A program made the translations under genes and the position numbers. A stretch of 64,000 nucleotides of DNA from contig CAMYJD010000006.1 of NCBI GenBank assembly GCA_947258655.1, positions 62,001 through 126,000 on the forward strand. The letters are read 5' to 3'. Source of the stretch: an uncultured Gammaproteobacteria bacterium (GTDB taxonomy: Bacteria; Pseudomonadota; Gammaproteobacteria; JAADHQ01). Positions 39,019 through 49,993 of this stretch are shown here, in pieces. How positions within the stretch are numbered: position 1 is the stretch's first letter; every line of letters begins with the position of its first letter. Below the pieces are notes generated by a model. It had not been told where the DNA came from. It saw only the letters and a program-made list of their open reading frames with translations, and made no database searches.

Positions 39019-40200
39019 ATGTCCTTTATCAAATTGACTGATCTTGATCTTGCTGGCAAGCGCGTCCTGATTCGCGCCGACCTTAACGTACCTGTCAAAG
39101 ATGGCAAAGTAACCTCCGATGCACGTATTACTGCATCCATGCCGACTATTGAACATTGTATGAAGGCCGGAGCTTCGGTCATGGTTATGTCCCACCGCGG
39201 GCGTCCGGAAGAAGGTAAGGCCGACGAGGAAAACTCGATGCAGCCGATAGCCGAGGATATGTCAGCCAAGCTTGGTAAAGAGGTGCGCCTGGTCAAGGAA
39301 TACCTCGATAATTCCCCTGAAGTCGCTGCCGGTGAAGTCGTGCTGCTGGAAAATGTACGCTTCAATGCAGGCGAGAAGAAGGACAATGAAGAACTGGCAA
39401 AAAAATATGCTGCGCTTTGTGATGTATTTGTCATGGATGCATTTGGTACGGCGCATCGCGCGCAGGCCTCTACACATGGTGCCGGTAAATTTGCGCCGAC
39501 CGCCTGTGCCGGATTGTTGCTCGCTGATGAACTGGATAACCTGGCCAAGGCCCTGGCTGAACCGGCGCGTCCGATGGTGGCCATTGTTGGCGGCTCCAAG
39601 GTCTCTACCAAATTGACCGTGTTGGAAGCGCTGTCAGAAAAAGTCGATCAGCTGGTTGTTGGCGGTGGTATTGCCAACACCTTCCTGAAGGCAATGGGTC
39701 ATAATGTCGGTAAGTCCTTATGTGAAAATGATCTGGTTGATACGGCCCAGGCGCTGGTCGAAAAAATGAAAGCACGTGGCGCAAGTATTCCGATCGCAAC
39801 GGACGTCGTTTGTGGTAAGAATTTTGACGAAAATGAACCGGCAGTATTAAAAGCGGCGAGTGATGTTGAAGATGATGACATGATTTTTGATATCGGTCCT
39901 GATAGCGCTAAAGAACTGGCGGACATTATTTCCAAAGCGGGTACCATTGTCTGGAACGGTCCGGTCGGTGTGTTCGAATTTGACCAGTTTGGTGAAGGTA
40001 CGAAAACGGTATCGATGGCCATCGCCAATGCAGACGGATTCAGTCTCGCAGGTGGCGGTGATACGATTGCCGCTATCCAGAAATATGATATCTATGACAA
40101 GGTATCCTATATCTCGACTGCGGGAGGCGCTTTCCTGGAATACCTGGAAGGCAAGACCCTGCCTGCTGTTGCGATGCTGGAAGAAAGGGCAAAAAACTAA
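39019..40200 (+). CDS. pgk: Phosphoglycerate kinase
   Basis: A 393-residue enzyme. The N-terminal substrate motif is [20 protein letters not shown] near residue 16, MSHRGRPEE near 58, [11 protein letters not shown] near 142, the hinge and ADP-binding part [15 protein letters not shown] near 193, and GGGDTIAA near 345. ADP/ATP-dependent phosphoryl transfer in glycolysis or the Calvin cycle. It lies 158 bases after gap, with repeat E2 in the gap. Confidence 0.98.
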   Translation: MSFIKLTDLDLAGKRVLIRADLNVPVKDGKVTSDARITASMPTIEHCMKAGASVMVMSHRGRPEEGKADEENSMQPIAEDMSAKLGKEVRLVKEYLDNSPEVAAGEVVLLENVRFNAGEKKDNEELAKKYAALCDVFVMDAFGTAHRAQASTHGAGKFAPTACAGLLLADELDNLAKALAEPARPMVAIVGGSKVSTKLTVLEALSEKVDQLVVGGGIANTFLKAMGHNVGKSLCENDLVDTAQALVEKMKARGASIPIATDVVCGKNFDENEPAVLKAASDVEDDDMIFDIGPDSAKELADIISKAGTIVWNGPVGVFEFDQFGEGTKTVSMAIANADGFSLAGGGDTIAAIQKYDIYDKVSYISTAGGAFLEYLEGKTLPAVAMLEERAKN

Positions 40201-40243
40201 ACGGCTGTAGTAACCTGTAAACGACTACAAGAAGTCTTGGATC

Positions 40244-41710
40244 ATGCTAAGAAGAACAAAAATACTGGCAACACTGGGCCCGGCAACCGATCCGCGTAAT
40301 GGCGACAGTTCCGATTACGAGGTTATGGATGAGATCATTCAGGCGGGTGTCGATGTTGTGCGCGTCAATTTTTCCCATGGTAGCCATGAAGAACATCTGC
40401 AACGCGTTGAGGCGGTACGTAATCGCGCCAGGGCGCATGGCAGGCAGGTCGGGGTTTTATGTGACCTGCAAGGGCCAAAAATCAGGATAGCAAAATTCAA
40501 GCTCGGCAAGGTCGACCTCGAAGAGGGCGCGCGCTTTGTACTCGATGCGGGCCTGGAAGCAGGGGCCGGTACGCAGGAACGTGTCGGAATTACCTATCCC
40601 GATCTGCCCAATGACCTCAGTCGTGGAGATACCCTGCTTCTTGATGACGGCCGCATCGTGCTGTGGGTTCAGGATGTAGAGGGCAGTGAAATTCAATGCA
40701 CGGTTAAAGTCGGCGGTATCCTGTCCAATAACAAGGGCATTAATCGTAAAGGCGGTGGCCTGTCGGCCGCTGCGTTGACCGACAAGGACAAGGAAGACAT
40801 CAAGCTGGCTGCACAAATGCAGGCGGATTATCTGGCGGTGTCGTTTCCGCGGCATGCAGAAGATATCAAGCACGCGCGCGAGTTATTGCGCGCTGCCGGC
40901 GGTAACGGCGCCATTGTTGCCAAGATCGAACGTGCCGAGGCTATCGATGCTATTGATGAAATCATCGAGGCATCTGACTCCATCATGATCGCACGTGGTG
41001 ATCTGGGCGTCGAAATTGGCGATGCTGAATTACCGGCGATCCAGAAAAGATTGATCCGCCAGGCCCGCTATGCCAATCGCGTCGTAATTACCGCAACACA
41101 AATGATGGAATCGATGATCGAGAACCAGATACCGACGCGCGCCGAGGTCTTTGACGTGGCCAATGCGGTACTGGATGGTACTGATGCAGTCATGCTGTCA
41201 GCGGAAACAGCCGCTGGCAAATACCCGGCACTGGCCGTGGCCGCGATGGACCGGGTCTGTCGCCACGCCGAAAAACAACGTGTAGCGCGTATCTCCGATC
41301 ACAGGATTAATACAGAATTCAATGAGATAGACGAGGCTATCGCTATGTCTGCGATGTATGCAGCCAATCATCTCGGTGCCAAGGCCATCGCGGCCCTGAC
41401 AGAATCGGGAGCAACGGCTTTATGGATGTCACGCATCAGTTCCGGTATACCTATTTACGCCTTGACGAGTCATGTCGAGACGCGTAGAAAGGTAACTCTC
41501 TACCGGGGGGTGTACCCGGTCAGTTTCGAACCGGTCAGTACCAATCATGCCGAGGTCAATCAGGAAGCCATCGATGAACTGGTCAGGCGCGGTACAGTCA
41601 GAGATGGTGATCTGGTAGTATTGACCAAAGGCGATTTAATGGGCGTGCTGGGTGGTACCAACGCCATGAAGATTGTGCGCGTAGGGGAACTGGTGAATCC
41701 GGACTCCTAG
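40244..41710 (+). CDS. pyk: Pyruvate kinase
   Basis: A 488-residue enzyme, PEP to pyruvate. It starts [28 protein letters not shown] near residue 39 and the active-site segment [13 protein letters not shown] near 247 with [11 protein letters not shown] near 285 are present. A C-terminal regulatory domain follows. It is 43 bases after pgk. The presence of pyk within a tkt-gap-pgk-fba block matches the arrangement seen in some autotrophic proteobacteria (general knowledge). Confidence 0.97.
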   Translation: MLRRTKILATLGPATDPRNGDSSDYEVMDEIIQAGVDVVRVNFSHGSHEEHLQRVEAVRNRARAHGRQVGVLCDLQGPKIRIAKFKLGKVDLEEGARFVLDAGLEAGAGTQERVGITYPDLPNDLSRGDTLLLDDGRIVLWVQDVEGSEIQCTVKVGGILSNNKGINRKGGGLSAAALTDKDKEDIKLAAQMQADYLAVSFPRHAEDIKHARELLRAAGGNGAIVAKIERAEAIDAIDEIIEASDSIMIARGDLGVEIGDAELPAIQKRLIRQARYANRVVITATQMMESMIENQIPTRAEVFDVANAVLDGTDAVMLSAETAAGKYPALAVAAMDRVCRHAEKQRVARISDHRINTEFNEIDEAIAMSAMYAANHLGAKAIAALTESGATALWMSRISSGIPIYALTSHVETRRKVTLYRGVYPVSFEPVSTNHAEVNQEAIDELVRRGTVRDGDLVVLTKGDLMGVLGGTNAMKIVRVGELVNPDS

Positions 41711-41790
41711 TAACGCCAAGTAGATAAATATTCTGCAAGTATTTTTTATTTTTTTTAAATTTTGAAAACCACACGAGAGAGGAGAGAAAC

Positions 41791-42855
41791 ATGGCTCTAA
41801 TTTCCATGCGTCAGCTTCTGGATCATGCTGCCGAAAACGGCTATGGCATGCCAGCATTCAATGTCAACAACATGGAGCAGGTGCATGCCATCATGCAGGC
41901 TGCAGACGAATCCAACAGTCCGGTCATCATGCAGGGTTCTGCCGGTGCACGTTCCTATGCAGGCGAACCGTTCCTGCGTCATCTGATTATTGCCGCTATC
42001 GAGCAGTATCCGCATATTCCGGTCGTTATGCATCAGGACCATGGTTCAGAGCCGGCTGTGTGCCTGCGATCTATCCAGTCAGGTTTCTCCTCTGTGATGA
42101 TGGATGGCTCATTGATGGCCGACATGAAGACTCCGTCAAGCTATGAATACAATGTAGATGTGACCAAGACCGTTGTTGATATTGCCCATGCCGGTGGTGT
42201 TTCTGTAGAGGGCGAACTCGGTTGTCTGGGTTCACTGGAAACGGGTGAAATGGGTGAGGAAGATGGCCATGGCGCTGAAGGCAAGTTGTCCATGGACCAG
42301 TTGCTGACCGACCCGGAAGAGGCGGCTGACTTCGTCAAGAAGACAGGTGTGGATGCACTGGCTATCGCTATCGGTACCAGCCATGGCGCCTACAAGTTCA
42401 CGCGTCCGCCTACAGGTGATATCCTCGCGATCGAGCGTATCAAGGAAATCCATGCGCGTATTCCGAATACTCACCTGGTTATGCACGGTTCTTCATCAGT
42501 ACCGCAGGACTGGCTGGAAATCATTAACAACCACGGCGGAGACATGGGTGAAACCTATGGTGTGCCGGTTGAAGAAATTCAGGAAGGTATCAAGAACGGT
42601 GTACGCAAGGTCAATATCGATACCGACCTGCGCATGGCCTCTACCGGTGCGATCCGCAAGCACCTGGCGGAAAATCCGTCCAACTTCGACCCACGCAAAT
42701 TCCTCAAGGCTTCCACAGCAGCCATGAAGGATATTTGTAAGGCACGTTATGAAGCCTTCGGTTGTGCCGGTCAGGCAGACAAGATCAAGCCAATCAGTCT
42801 GGATGACATGGTCGGTCGCTACCTGAGTGGTGAGCTGGATCCGCGCGTTAACTAA
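41791..42855 (+). CDS. fba: Fructose-bisphosphate aldolase class II, Calvin-cycle subtype
   Basis: A 354-residue zinc enzyme. The substrate segment [16 protein letters not shown] is near residue 19, the zinc-ligand stretch [10 protein letters not shown] near 78, [13 protein letters not shown] near 135, GTSHGAYKF near 194 and [10 protein letters not shown] near 235. Sequence style and length fit the subtype associated with CbbA. A strong terminator follows directly, so it ends the carbon block. Confidence 0.96.
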   Translation: MALISMRQLLDHAAENGYGMPAFNVNNMEQVHAIMQAADESNSPVIMQGSAGARSYAGEPFLRHLIIAAIEQYPHIPVVMHQDHGSEPAVCLRSIQSGFSSVMMDGSLMADMKTPSSYEYNVDVTKTVVDIAHAGGVSVEGELGCLGSLETGEMGEEDGHGAEGKLSMDQLLTDPEEAADFVKKTGVDALAIAIGTSHGAYKFTRPPTGDILAIERIKEIHARIPNTHLVMHGSSSVPQDWLEIINNHGGDMGETYGVPVEEIQEGIKNGVRKVNIDTDLRMASTGAIRKHLAENPSNFDPRKFLKASTAAMKDICKARYEAFGCAGQADKIKPISLDDMVGRYLSGELDPRVN

Positions 42856-42873
42856 GCGAATTGGCTCCATCTG

Positions 42874-42911
42874 AAAAAGGGAGAAGTGACTACTCACTTC
42901 TCCCTTTTTTT
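42874..42911 (+). terminator. Rho-independent terminator after fba
   Basis: Sixteen-base perfect arms AAAAAGGGAGAAGTGA and TCACTTCTCCCTTTTT with loop CTAC and a trailing T run. It sits 18 bases past the fba stop and, being AT-flanked on both sides, could also work from the other strand. Confidence 0.92.
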
Positions 42912-43020
42912 GACCTCGGCTTTACACCGATCAGGTTCAGGACGACAGGCATGGTTGAGCAGGCTTACAGCTGCTATTCTTGAAACAGGCGCAACCTGAA
43001 AATACCATAAGGACAGTACC

Positions 43021-43422
43021 TTGTTATTTCATGATTCAGGCAACAAGTTTCCGTGTCCATGCTGCGGATACCGGGTAAATGCCATGCCGCCTGGCTATCA
43101 TGAAAAATGTCCGATATGTGGTTGGGAAGATGATTTGACCCAGCTGCGCTTCGTCGATATGCCCGGTAGTTCCAACCACGTGTCGTTACGCAAGGCGCAA
43201 ATCAATTACATCGAATATGGTGCCTCCGAAAGAAGAAGCATCCCCGATGTGCGTAATCCCTTCACGGATGATCCTCGTGATGATCAATGGAGGCCTGTTG
43301 ATCCGCATAAGGACAATATCGAAGAGCCCAGGTCCGGCATTGATTATGCGACATCCTACCCGCAGGACTCGACGCGTCTGTATTACTGGCGCGATACATA
43401 CTGGCGCAGGATTGTAGGTTAA
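43021..43422 (+). CDS. CPCC family cysteine-rich protein (TTG start)
   Basis: A 133-residue small protein with two CxxC pairs, FPCPCCGYRV near residue 11 and KCPICGWEDD near residue 29, the pattern of the CPCC family (probable zinc ribbon). The rest is acidic and aromatic without recognisable motifs. The frame starts with TTG at 43021, and AAGGA at 43010-43014 supports that start; I see no better ATG before the first CxxC. Function is not known. It stands alone between two terminator-bounded units. Confidence 0.75.
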   Translation: MLFHDSGNKFPCPCCGYRVNAMPPGYHEKCPICGWEDDLTQLRFVDMPGSSNHVSLRKAQINYIEYGASERRSIPDVRNPFTDDPRDDQWRPVDPHKDNIEEPRSGIDYATSYPQDSTRLYYWRDTYWRRIVG

Positions 43423-43526
43423 GCATTGGTTTTGCAATAGCTTACATGGCCCGGGCACTTTCACGCTTGCACAATTGGGCGCGTGTATTACAGGATTTAT
43501 GTGTTCAATGATGCATGACTAGAGCG

Positions 43527-45884
43527 CTAGTTATCAGCATCCTTGTTTTGTTTGTCTGGCAGAATATGGTCATCTTTCGCGCTATTAGATATATCACGTA
43601 CATGCAGGTCGCGCTGTGGAAACGGGATTTCAATACCGTTTTGGCGAAAAATATCATCAATTGCAAAATTGATTTCACTGATCGTTGTTCGACGCATGTC
43701 AATGTTCTTGATATGGCAACGCAGTTCAAAGTCCAGTGAGCTGTCACCAAAACCCAGGAAAAGCACAATAGGTAGTGGAGCCATCATCGGACTGTCGATG
43801 ACCTGCTCATGTTCGCTAGCCACCTGTAATAACAGTTCCTTGACCAATTGGGTATCCGAGCCGTAGGCCACACCGACAGGTACACGGATCCTGCCGCGTT
43901 GATCGTATAACATCCAGTTGGTCACGGTGCCGGATATCAGGTCAGAGTTGGGTACGATGACATCGGATCGGTCAAAGGTCTGGATCTGGGTGGAGCGAAT
44001 ACTAATTTTGCGTACGTAACCTTCAACAGTACCCACCTGAATCCAGTCACCGGTTTTTATTGGTCGCTCAAACAACAGGATCAGGCCTGAGACAAAGTTG
44101 TTGACGATATTCTGCAAGCCAAAACCAATGCCTACCGACAGGGCGCCGGCAATCAGGGCCAGCTTGGAGAAGTCCATACCCGCGATACCCAGGGATATAA
44201 TGATTGCGATACTGGCTCCTACATATCCGCTGATCGTCGCCATTGATTCGCGTGCTCCACGCTCCATGTGTGTACGCTTTAACCAGCGCTGTTCCAGTCC
44301 CTTGCGAAACCATGCATTGATTGTTAACAAGACAGGTAATACCAGGATGGCCTGTAGAATGCGTGATGGCAGGATCTCAATAGAACCAATGCTAAAACCA
44401 GTGGTAATATAACTGATCAGTGTCTGCACATAGGTGTCAGGAACCCTCCAGATATATAGCAGGCTACCAAACAATCCGGCCCATAACAGCAGGTTGATGA
44501 TAATCCGTATCCAGATAATACCGGGCATGGCCTGTTCCGGCTTTAGTCCCATGGAGGCATGTATTTTCTGTGGCCAGCTGCCCTTGCCACTCTCAAGATT
44601 GTCAATCGCTTCTGAAGTCAATAGATCCAGCAGCTTGTAGATATCAATTAAAATAAGTGTGCCCAATACGGTGCGTAAAATGTACAAAGAAAGGTTGCGG
44701 TAACCATAGAATTCCGCCACCAGGGCTCCGAACAGCAACAGAACAATTGCCATCCTGAATAACTGGTTGCTGCGAGCCTTGTTGAAACGCCCGACCAGCC
44801 AGATGACCATGATCAGGTTGACGATAATAATGGCACCATAAATACCGCGGGTCAGTAGTAATGCTGACTCCGGCAGGCTTTGTGCGAGTATGGTTGAAAA
44901 CAGTAGGTAGCCAAAAAATATTATTAATACAAGGGTCTTCAGGCGATGACCAAGCCTGCGGGCGATGGTGACCTGATCGTCCTTAATCACTTTTAGTTCT
45001 AGTGATGAATACAGGAAAATATGTATCAGTGCCAGTAGTATGCTGACTATAGGCAATCCGTAGGCGACGATGCTGATGAAGGGGATCGGCTTGATATCAC
45101 TTGTCGTTACATAGAAGAATACGGCGGCTAGTATGCTGGGTAGTAAATAGGGTGCATAACGAATGCTGGTTTGTGTAAAAGCATTGGCCAAATAAGAGGA
45201 GCGATTATCCGTAGGCGGGCGCCTGTCCAGCCATAAGCGCAGTTTTCTCCTGATCTGCAGGCCGCTAACAACAGCGGCAATGAGCAGTGCCAGCAGCACA
45301 AAGAACTCGCTTGGGCCGATTTTGTCGAGTCCACTGTTTTTCAGGATAAATTCCTTACTGGCGCTCAACCAGACGCCGGGATTTTCCCAGTTTTCTTTGG
45401 CCAGCTTGACGAAACTCGGTCCTTTAAAGACATACTTTTCAGCCAGATTTGACTGTTTTATTTTAGTGATGCGTTGTAGCGACTCCTCACTTCTTAGCAG
45501 GATCAGCTTGCATGTGGCCTTTAGTTTTTCACTGGTGGCCAGACTGCTCTTGATCGATTTACGTTTTTTACTGACATCAACAGCTTCTCCCTTGATGTAA
45601 TCACCAAGGGATTCCAGGCTCTTTTGCAGGTCCTGCAGTTCATTATCACGAGTCTGCAGACACTGGCTTGCCCAGTTTCTATATTCGGGTAGTTGTTTCA
45701 GATAGCCTTCAAGTTTCGTGATATCTACAGGCTTTCGTTGAAGTTCATGCTCTATAGTATCCAGAATTTTTACAATGCTAGCAGGTGTTTTGTCGTCACC
45801 ATTGGTGGACGCATGGGCAGGACTGCTCACAGCGATGACCAGTGTCAGCAGAAAAAATATAAAAGCCTGAAACACAGTTTTCAT
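43527..45884 (-). CDS. MscS-family mechanosensitive ion channel (large form)
   Basis: A 785-residue protein. From 45884 it begins with a signal peptide (AVSSPAHA before the mature part), then a coiled-coil periplasmic region (about residues 35-180), about ten membrane segments, and near residue 560-640 the MscS pore and beta domain (GIGFGLQNIVNNFVSGLILL, GDWIQVGTVEGYVRKI). The tail ends in an acidic, Asp/Lys-rich stretch. Such large MscS relatives release solutes on hypo-osmotic shock. The frame is open to 45941, but only the inner Met gives a signal peptide. Confidence 0.9.
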   Translation of the reverse strand: MKTVFQAFIFFLLTLVIAVSSPAHASTNGDDKTPASIVKILDTIEHELQRKPVDITKLEGYLKQLPEYRNWASQCLQTRDNELQDLQKSLESLGDYIKGEAVDVSKKRKSIKSSLATSEKLKATCKLILLRSEESLQRITKIKQSNLAEKYVFKGPSFVKLAKENWENPGVWLSASKEFILKNSGLDKIGPSEFFVLLALLIAAVVSGLQIRRKLRLWLDRRPPTDNRSSYLANAFTQTSIRYAPYLLPSILAAVFFYVTTSDIKPIPFISIVAYGLPIVSILLALIHIFLYSSLELKVIKDDQVTIARRLGHRLKTLVLIIFFGYLLFSTILAQSLPESALLLTRGIYGAIIIVNLIMVIWLVGRFNKARSNQLFRMAIVLLLFGALVAEFYGYRNLSLYILRTVLGTLILIDIYKLLDLLTSEAIDNLESGKGSWPQKIHASMGLKPEQAMPGIIWIRIIINLLLWAGLFGSLLYIWRVPDTYVQTLISYITTGFSIGSIEILPSRILQAILVLPVLLTINAWFRKGLEQRWLKRTHMERGARESMATISGYVGASIAIIISLGIAGMDFSKLALIAGALSVGIGFGLQNIVNNFVSGLILLFERPIKTGDWIQVGTVEGYVRKISIRSTQIQTFDRSDVIVPNSDLISGTVTNWMLYDQRGRIRVPVGVAYGSDTQLVKELLLQVASEHEQVIDSPMMAPLPIVLFLGFGDSSLDFELRCHIKNIDMRRTTISEINFAIDDIFRQNGIEIPFPQRDLHVRDISNSAKDDHILPDKQNKDADN

Positions 45885-46166
45885 GGTAGTTCCAGGATGC
45901 CCAGGTGAAAGAGGCTGGTCATGAAAAATTAATGTGTGCATGGTGAAATCTATTTAACAATACATGTGGATCGGTTTCTTTTTTTACATAGACAGCGCTT
46001 AAGATTAAAATCATATCATGCATTGGCAGGATAATTGTAAGACCCATAACGCATTACTATATAAAATATTTTATTAATTAGCGTGCGGTATTGATTGGCT
46101 ACCATATTGAAATGTGCTGATAGAGATACTATTTTATTTGTAATGTAACTAAAAGCGGGAATTGAT
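45885..46166. other. Intergenic region between the channel gene and lepB
   Basis: About 280 very AT-rich bases between divergent genes. No convincing regulatory motif or gene was recognised beyond generic AT-rich promoter-like DNA. Confidence 0.35.
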
Positions 46167-46865
46167 ATGGACAAGGTAGGCAAGCTGTATAAGGAATGGC
46201 GTTTTTTGATTTTATTTTTACTATTGATGTCGTTGTTCCGCTCGGCAGTGGCCGACTGGTATACCGTTCCCACCGGCTCGATGAAGCCCACTATTCTTGA
46301 AGGCGACAGGATCTTTGTCAACAAAATGGCCTATGGTCTACGGGTGCCGTTTACGACACAATCATTGCTAAAATGGGCCGATCCGCAAAGAGGAGAGATT
46401 GTCATTATCGAATCAGGGATAGCTGCCCAGCGCCTGGTCAAACGCGTCATCGGTGTCCCGGGTGACATCATAATGCTCAAGGAAAATCGCCTGTTCGTCA
46501 ACGGTCAAGCACTACAATATACGCGTAGCGATCAGGGTGGATTCGCCATCGACTGGTCAGACCAAAGAGGCGAGCCTGTCATCCTCAATGAAAAGATCGG
46601 CAACAGGCTGCATGAGGTGGCAATAGCTCGGACAGATTCATTCTTTGGCCCGGTGCAGGTCCCTGAGGGACATCTGTTTGTCATGGGTGACAATCGTGAT
46701 TTCAGTGCCGATTCACGTTACTACGGTTTTGTTCCCAGAGACGAGGTACTTGGCAGGGCCAGGGCTGTGATTGTATCCCTGGATCCGGGTAACTATTTTC
46801 TGCCACGAACAGATCGTTATTTTAACGCATTCGATGAGGCACAGCGCGAGCAGCTATTGCGTTAG
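46167..46865 (+). CDS. lepB: Signal peptidase I
   Basis: A 232-residue inner-membrane serine protease. A hydrophobic anchor at residues 12-28 ([16 protein letters not shown]) precedes the catalytic Ser in [15 protein letters not shown] near residue 35; the Lys is in [13 protein letters not shown] near 92; the C-terminal box is [16 protein letters not shown] near 172. It appears to have a single N-terminal anchor. It overlaps the convergent purC gene by 12 bases at their stops. Confidence 0.95.
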   Translation: MDKVGKLYKEWRFLILFLLLMSLFRSAVADWYTVPTGSMKPTILEGDRIFVNKMAYGLRVPFTTQSLLKWADPQRGEIVIIESGIAAQRLVKRVIGVPGDIIMLKENRLFVNGQALQYTRSDQGGFAIDWSDQRGEPVILNEKIGNRLHEVAIARTDSFFGPVQVPEGHLFVMGDNRDFSADSRYYGFVPRDEVLGRARAVIVSLDPGNYFLPRTDRYFNAFDEAQREQLLR

Positions 46866-47750
46866 TCGCGCCAGCGCCTCACGGTATTTTTCTGCCGTCT
46901 TGTCGGCGATCTCCTGCGGCAGATGCGGTGCCGGCGCCTGCTTGTCCCAGTCCAGTGTTTCCAGATAATCACGTACAAACTGCTTGTCGAAACTGGGTGG
47001 GCTGATGCCGGGCCGGTACTGGTCAGCAGGCCAGAAGCGGGACGAGTCTGGCGTCAGGGCCTCGTCAATCAGGGTCAGGCAGCCGCTGTCATCGATGCCG
47101 AATTCGAATTTGGTATCGGCAATAATAATACCGCGTTGCAATGCATATTCAGCCGCCAGGGTATACAGTTTGATGCTGACGTCTTTTACCTGCTGGGCAA
47201 GGTCGTTACCCAGTAATTCCTGTGTATAGGCAAAATCCACATTTTCATCATGATCACCGACCGCGGCCTTGGTCGATGGTGTATAGATGGCCTCAGGTAG
47301 CTTGTCAGCCATTTGCAGGCCCGCTGGCAGTGGAATGCCGCACACGCTGCCACTGTGCTGATAATCCTTCCAGCCGGAACCGATCAGGTATCCACGCACG
47401 ATGGCCTCAACCGGGAGGGCCTTCAACTTTTTGACGATAATGGCGCGTCCAACTACCTGGGCGCGCTCGTGCTCATTCGGCAGGGCTTGTTCGAGGCTGA
47501 TATCGGCGACCTGGTTCGGGACAACATCTTTCATGAAATCAAACCAGAAGTTGGAGGTCGCGTTCAGGATGATGCCCTTGCCCGGTATCGGATCAGGCAA
47601 AACCACATCGAATGCTGACAGGCGATCGGTGGTAACGATCAGTAGGTGCTTATCTCCCACAGCGTAGATATCACGCACCTTGCCGCGATGTATCAGCGGT
47701 AAGGATTGTATGTTTGACTGATATAGCGTGTCGGGTGCTTCCATCTGCAT
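46854..47750 (-). CDS. purC: Phosphoribosylaminoimidazole-succinocarboxamide synthase
   Basis: A 298-residue purine biosynthesis enzyme (SAICAR synthetase). [20 protein letters not shown] near residue 22, [19 protein letters not shown] near 40, [16 protein letters not shown] near 114 and DTKFEFGID near 214 are standard. The size fits the longer, non-E. coli form. The first codons are Met-Gln-Met, so the start could be two residues later. No purine operator was recognised upstream. Confidence 0.96.
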   Translation of the reverse strand: MQMEAPDTLYQSNIQSLPLIHRGKVRDIYAVGDKHLLIVTTDRLSAFDVVLPDPIPGKGIILNATSNFWFDFMKDVVPNQVADISLEQALPNEHERAQVVGRAIIVKKLKALPVEAIVRGYLIGSGWKDYQHSGSVCGIPLPAGLQMADKLPEAIYTPSTKAAVGDHDENVDFAYTQELLGNDLAQQVKDVSIKLYTLAAEYALQRGIIIADTKFEFGIDDSGCLTLIDEALTPDSSRFWPADQYRPGISPPSFDKQFVRDYLETLDWDKQAPAPHLPQEIADKTAEKYREALARLTQ

Positions 47751-47893
47751 TCCAGATACAATTGTGGATGAACAAGTCAGCGATTATACGAAGATTTGAC
47801 CCATTATGCAGCATTAAATGTCAGGGCCAGACACTGTAGTGTTACGAGTATGAGGTAGGGGGACATGCGTAGACTGATAGGGAAGTAGGGCAT

Positions 47894-47930
47894 AAAAAGG
47901 TGCCTGTGACCACAAAGGATACACAGGCAC
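47894..47930 (-). terminator. Terminator of the nitrate transport operon
   Basis: On the minus strand GTGCCTGTG and CACAGGCAC form a nine-base perfect stem with a 13-base loop, followed by CCTTTTTAT. It lies 34 bases after the stop of the ATPase gene. Confidence 0.8.
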
Positions 47931-47963
47931 AAACCCATTGACGAACTGTAAAAAAATTAATAT

Positions 47964-48881
47964 TTAATCATTAACGGCGTACAAGACGGGAGCGTCATCC
48001 TCCTTTTTTTGTTTGTCTTGTACCTCCGCTTTTTCTTCGCTGGCCATTGCCGTTTCTGCGTCAACGTCAGAACCGGAGTCCGCTTCTTCCTCGGCTTCCG
48101 GGTTTTTGTAACGCTCATGCAGGAAGCGCACGACTTCGGCGCGGTAGTGGTTATATTCAGGGACTTCTGCCAGTGCCAGTCGATCCCTGGGGCGCTCGAG
48201 GTCGACCTTGAGGATCTCACCGACCGTGGCCGCCGGGCCATTGGTCATCATGACGATGCGGTCTGACAATAAAACGGCTTCATCGACATCATGAGTAATC
48301 ATGATGACGGTGTTATTGAGTTCCGCCTGAATTTCCATTAGCGAGTCCTGCATGTGCGCGCGCGTCAGTGCATCCAGAGCTCCAAAAGGTTCATCCATCA
48401 GCATGACCTTCGGCTCCATAGACAATGCACGGGCAATACCGACACGCTGCTTCATGCCGCCTGATAATTCATCAGGGCGTTTATCCATGGCATGTGACAT
48501 ATGCACCAGTTCCAGATTATGTTCGATCCATTCCTTCATTTCTTCCTTGCTTTTCTGGTTCTTGAAAACCTGCTTGACGGCCAGTTCTACGTTTTCATAG
48601 GCTGTCATCCAGGGTAACAGGGAGTGGTTCTGGAAAACGACCGCGCGGTCCGGTCCGGGTTCGCTGACTTCCTTGCCATTGAGTATTACACCGCCTTCGG
48701 TGGCCTGGTGTAATCCGGCGATAATATTCAGCACTGTGGATTTACCGCAGCCGGAGTGGCCGATCAGGGAGATGAACTCGCCTTTTTCGATGCTCAGTTT
48801 TACCTTGTCCAGTGCCCTGAAAGGCCCGTTGGGTGTCGGGAAGTCAATCGTGACATGTGAAAGTTCCAGATATGAATCCAT
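47964..48881 (-). CDS. nrtD: Nitrate/nitrite ABC transporter ATPase (NrtC/NrtD-like)
   Basis: A 305-residue ABC ATPase. The Walker A motif is GHSGCGKSTVLN near residue 41, the signature LSGGMKQRVGIARAL near 140, and Walker B VMLMDEPFGALD near 160. The segment around GGVILNGKEVSEPGPDRAVV is typical of nitrate/taurine-type importers. After the ABC domain the last 45 residues are Glu/Asp/Ala/Lys-rich and lack the NrtA-like domain of cyanobacterial NrtC, so NrtD-like is the better name. It is the last gene of the nrtA-nrtB-ATPase operon, 17 bases after nrtB. Confidence 0.92.
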   Translation of the reverse strand: MDSYLELSHVTIDFPTPNGPFRALDKVKLSIEKGEFISLIGHSGCGKSTVLNIIAGLHQATEGGVILNGKEVSEPGPDRAVVFQNHSLLPWMTAYENVELAVKQVFKNQKSKEEMKEWIEHNLELVHMSHAMDKRPDELSGGMKQRVGIARALSMEPKVMLMDEPFGALDALTRAHMQDSLMEIQAELNNTVIMITHDVDEAVLLSDRIVMMTNGPAATVGEILKVDLERPRDRLALAEVPEYNHYRAEVVRFLHERYKNPEAEEEADSGSDVDAETAMASEEKAEVQDKQKKEDDAPVLYAVND

Positions 48882-48898
48882 ATTAGTTTCTCCTCAGA

Positions 48899-49921
48899 TT
48901 AGCGAATCACAGCACTCTTGTCCCAACTGATAGACTTCTGCAACATTAGCATCAGCCTGTCCAGCAGGAAGCCGACAAGTCCTATGGTAAATACCGCGAC
49001 CATGATTCTGGCCAGTGAGTTGGAACTCCCATTCTGGAATTCGTCCCAGACAAATTTTCCCAGGCCCGGGTTCTGAGCGAGCATTTCCGCAGCAATCAGT
49101 ACCATCCAGCCGATACCCAGCGATACGCGCAGACCAGCAAACATCATCGGGATTGATGACGGGATGACAATCTTGAATACCTTGGTTAGCCATGTCAGCC
49201 TGAGGACCTTGCTGACATTGATCAGGTCCTTGTCGATTGACGATACACCGACAGTTGTATTGATAATGGTTGGCCACAGGCAACATAGGGTAACTGTAAT
49301 GGCCGAATTCAGATATGACTTGTCGAACATCGGGTCATCACTGACATACACGGCACTGACAATCATCATTACTATCGGCAACCAGGCCAATGGAGACACA
49401 GGTTTGAATATTTGTATCAGGGGATTTAATGCCGTGTATATCAACGGACTCAGGCCGCACATTATACCGATGGGAATGGCGATTAATGATGCGATCAAGA
49501 AGCCGGTCATTACTGTGTAAATACTGGTCCATATTTGATCCAGATAGGTTGCTTTGCCTGTATAGGGCCTGATTTTAATTTCTGCATCAGGGTTCTGGGC
49601 CAGTTTTTTTGCGTTTCGTTTTTCCTGCCTTTCGTAAAAAGCAGCTTCTTTTTGCCGTTCCTCTTTGTGTTCATCCAGCAGATTGACTGCCTGTTCCCAG
49701 ACCTGGGTGGGTCCAGGTACGGCGCCAAGCGATGTTTTTATCTGGCTGGCGCCTGCGGACCACAGTAACAGGAAAATGCCGAGTGCCACTAATGGTGTGA
49801 CAATTGCTTTCAATAACTTGTTTATTTCCTCTGCCTTGTTGGGCCCGGTAAATATACGTAAAAAGGGCTCAATCAGCATGTTATGTAGGGCAGAAAAATT
49901 TTTCATAAATAATGTAGTCAT
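48899..49921 (-). CDS. nrtB: Nitrate/nitrite ABC transporter permease NrtB
   Basis: A 340-residue inner-membrane permease with six or so helices and an unusual charged insert (Glu/Lys/Arg-rich, residues about 85-125) between the first and second. The cytoplasmic EAA-like loop is SKVLRLTWLTKVFKIVIPSS near residue 240. Conserved SPLAWLPIVMMIV near 176 is typical of the nitrate and bicarbonate importers. It follows nrtA after a 72-base gap carrying a hairpin. Confidence 0.93.
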   Translation of the reverse strand: MTTLFMKNFSALHNMLIEPFLRIFTGPNKAEEINKLLKAIVTPLVALGIFLLLWSAGASQIKTSLGAVPGPTQVWEQAVNLLDEHKEERQKEAAFYERQEKRNAKKLAQNPDAEIKIRPYTGKATYLDQIWTSIYTVMTGFLIASLIAIPIGIMCGLSPLIYTALNPLIQIFKPVSPLAWLPIVMMIVSAVYVSDDPMFDKSYLNSAITVTLCCLWPTIINTTVGVSSIDKDLINVSKVLRLTWLTKVFKIVIPSSIPMMFAGLRVSLGIGWMVLIAAEMLAQNPGLGKFVWDEFQNGSSNSLARIMVAVFTIGLVGFLLDRLMLMLQKSISWDKSAVIR

Positions 49922-49958
49922 AACAATATACCAATGGGATAGATTTTGATTTATTATT

Positions 49959-49982
49959 ACCTCCCCTAATAATCGGGGAGGT
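49959..49982 (-). repeat. Hairpin between nrtA and nrtB
   Basis: Eight-base arms ACCTCCCC and GGGGAGGT around an eight-base loop, with no T run after the stem. It lies just after the nrtA stop and may protect the nrtA message or cause partial termination, keeping the binding protein more abundant than the permease (inference). Confidence 0.65.
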
Positions 49983-49993
49983 ATATAGTCTTA

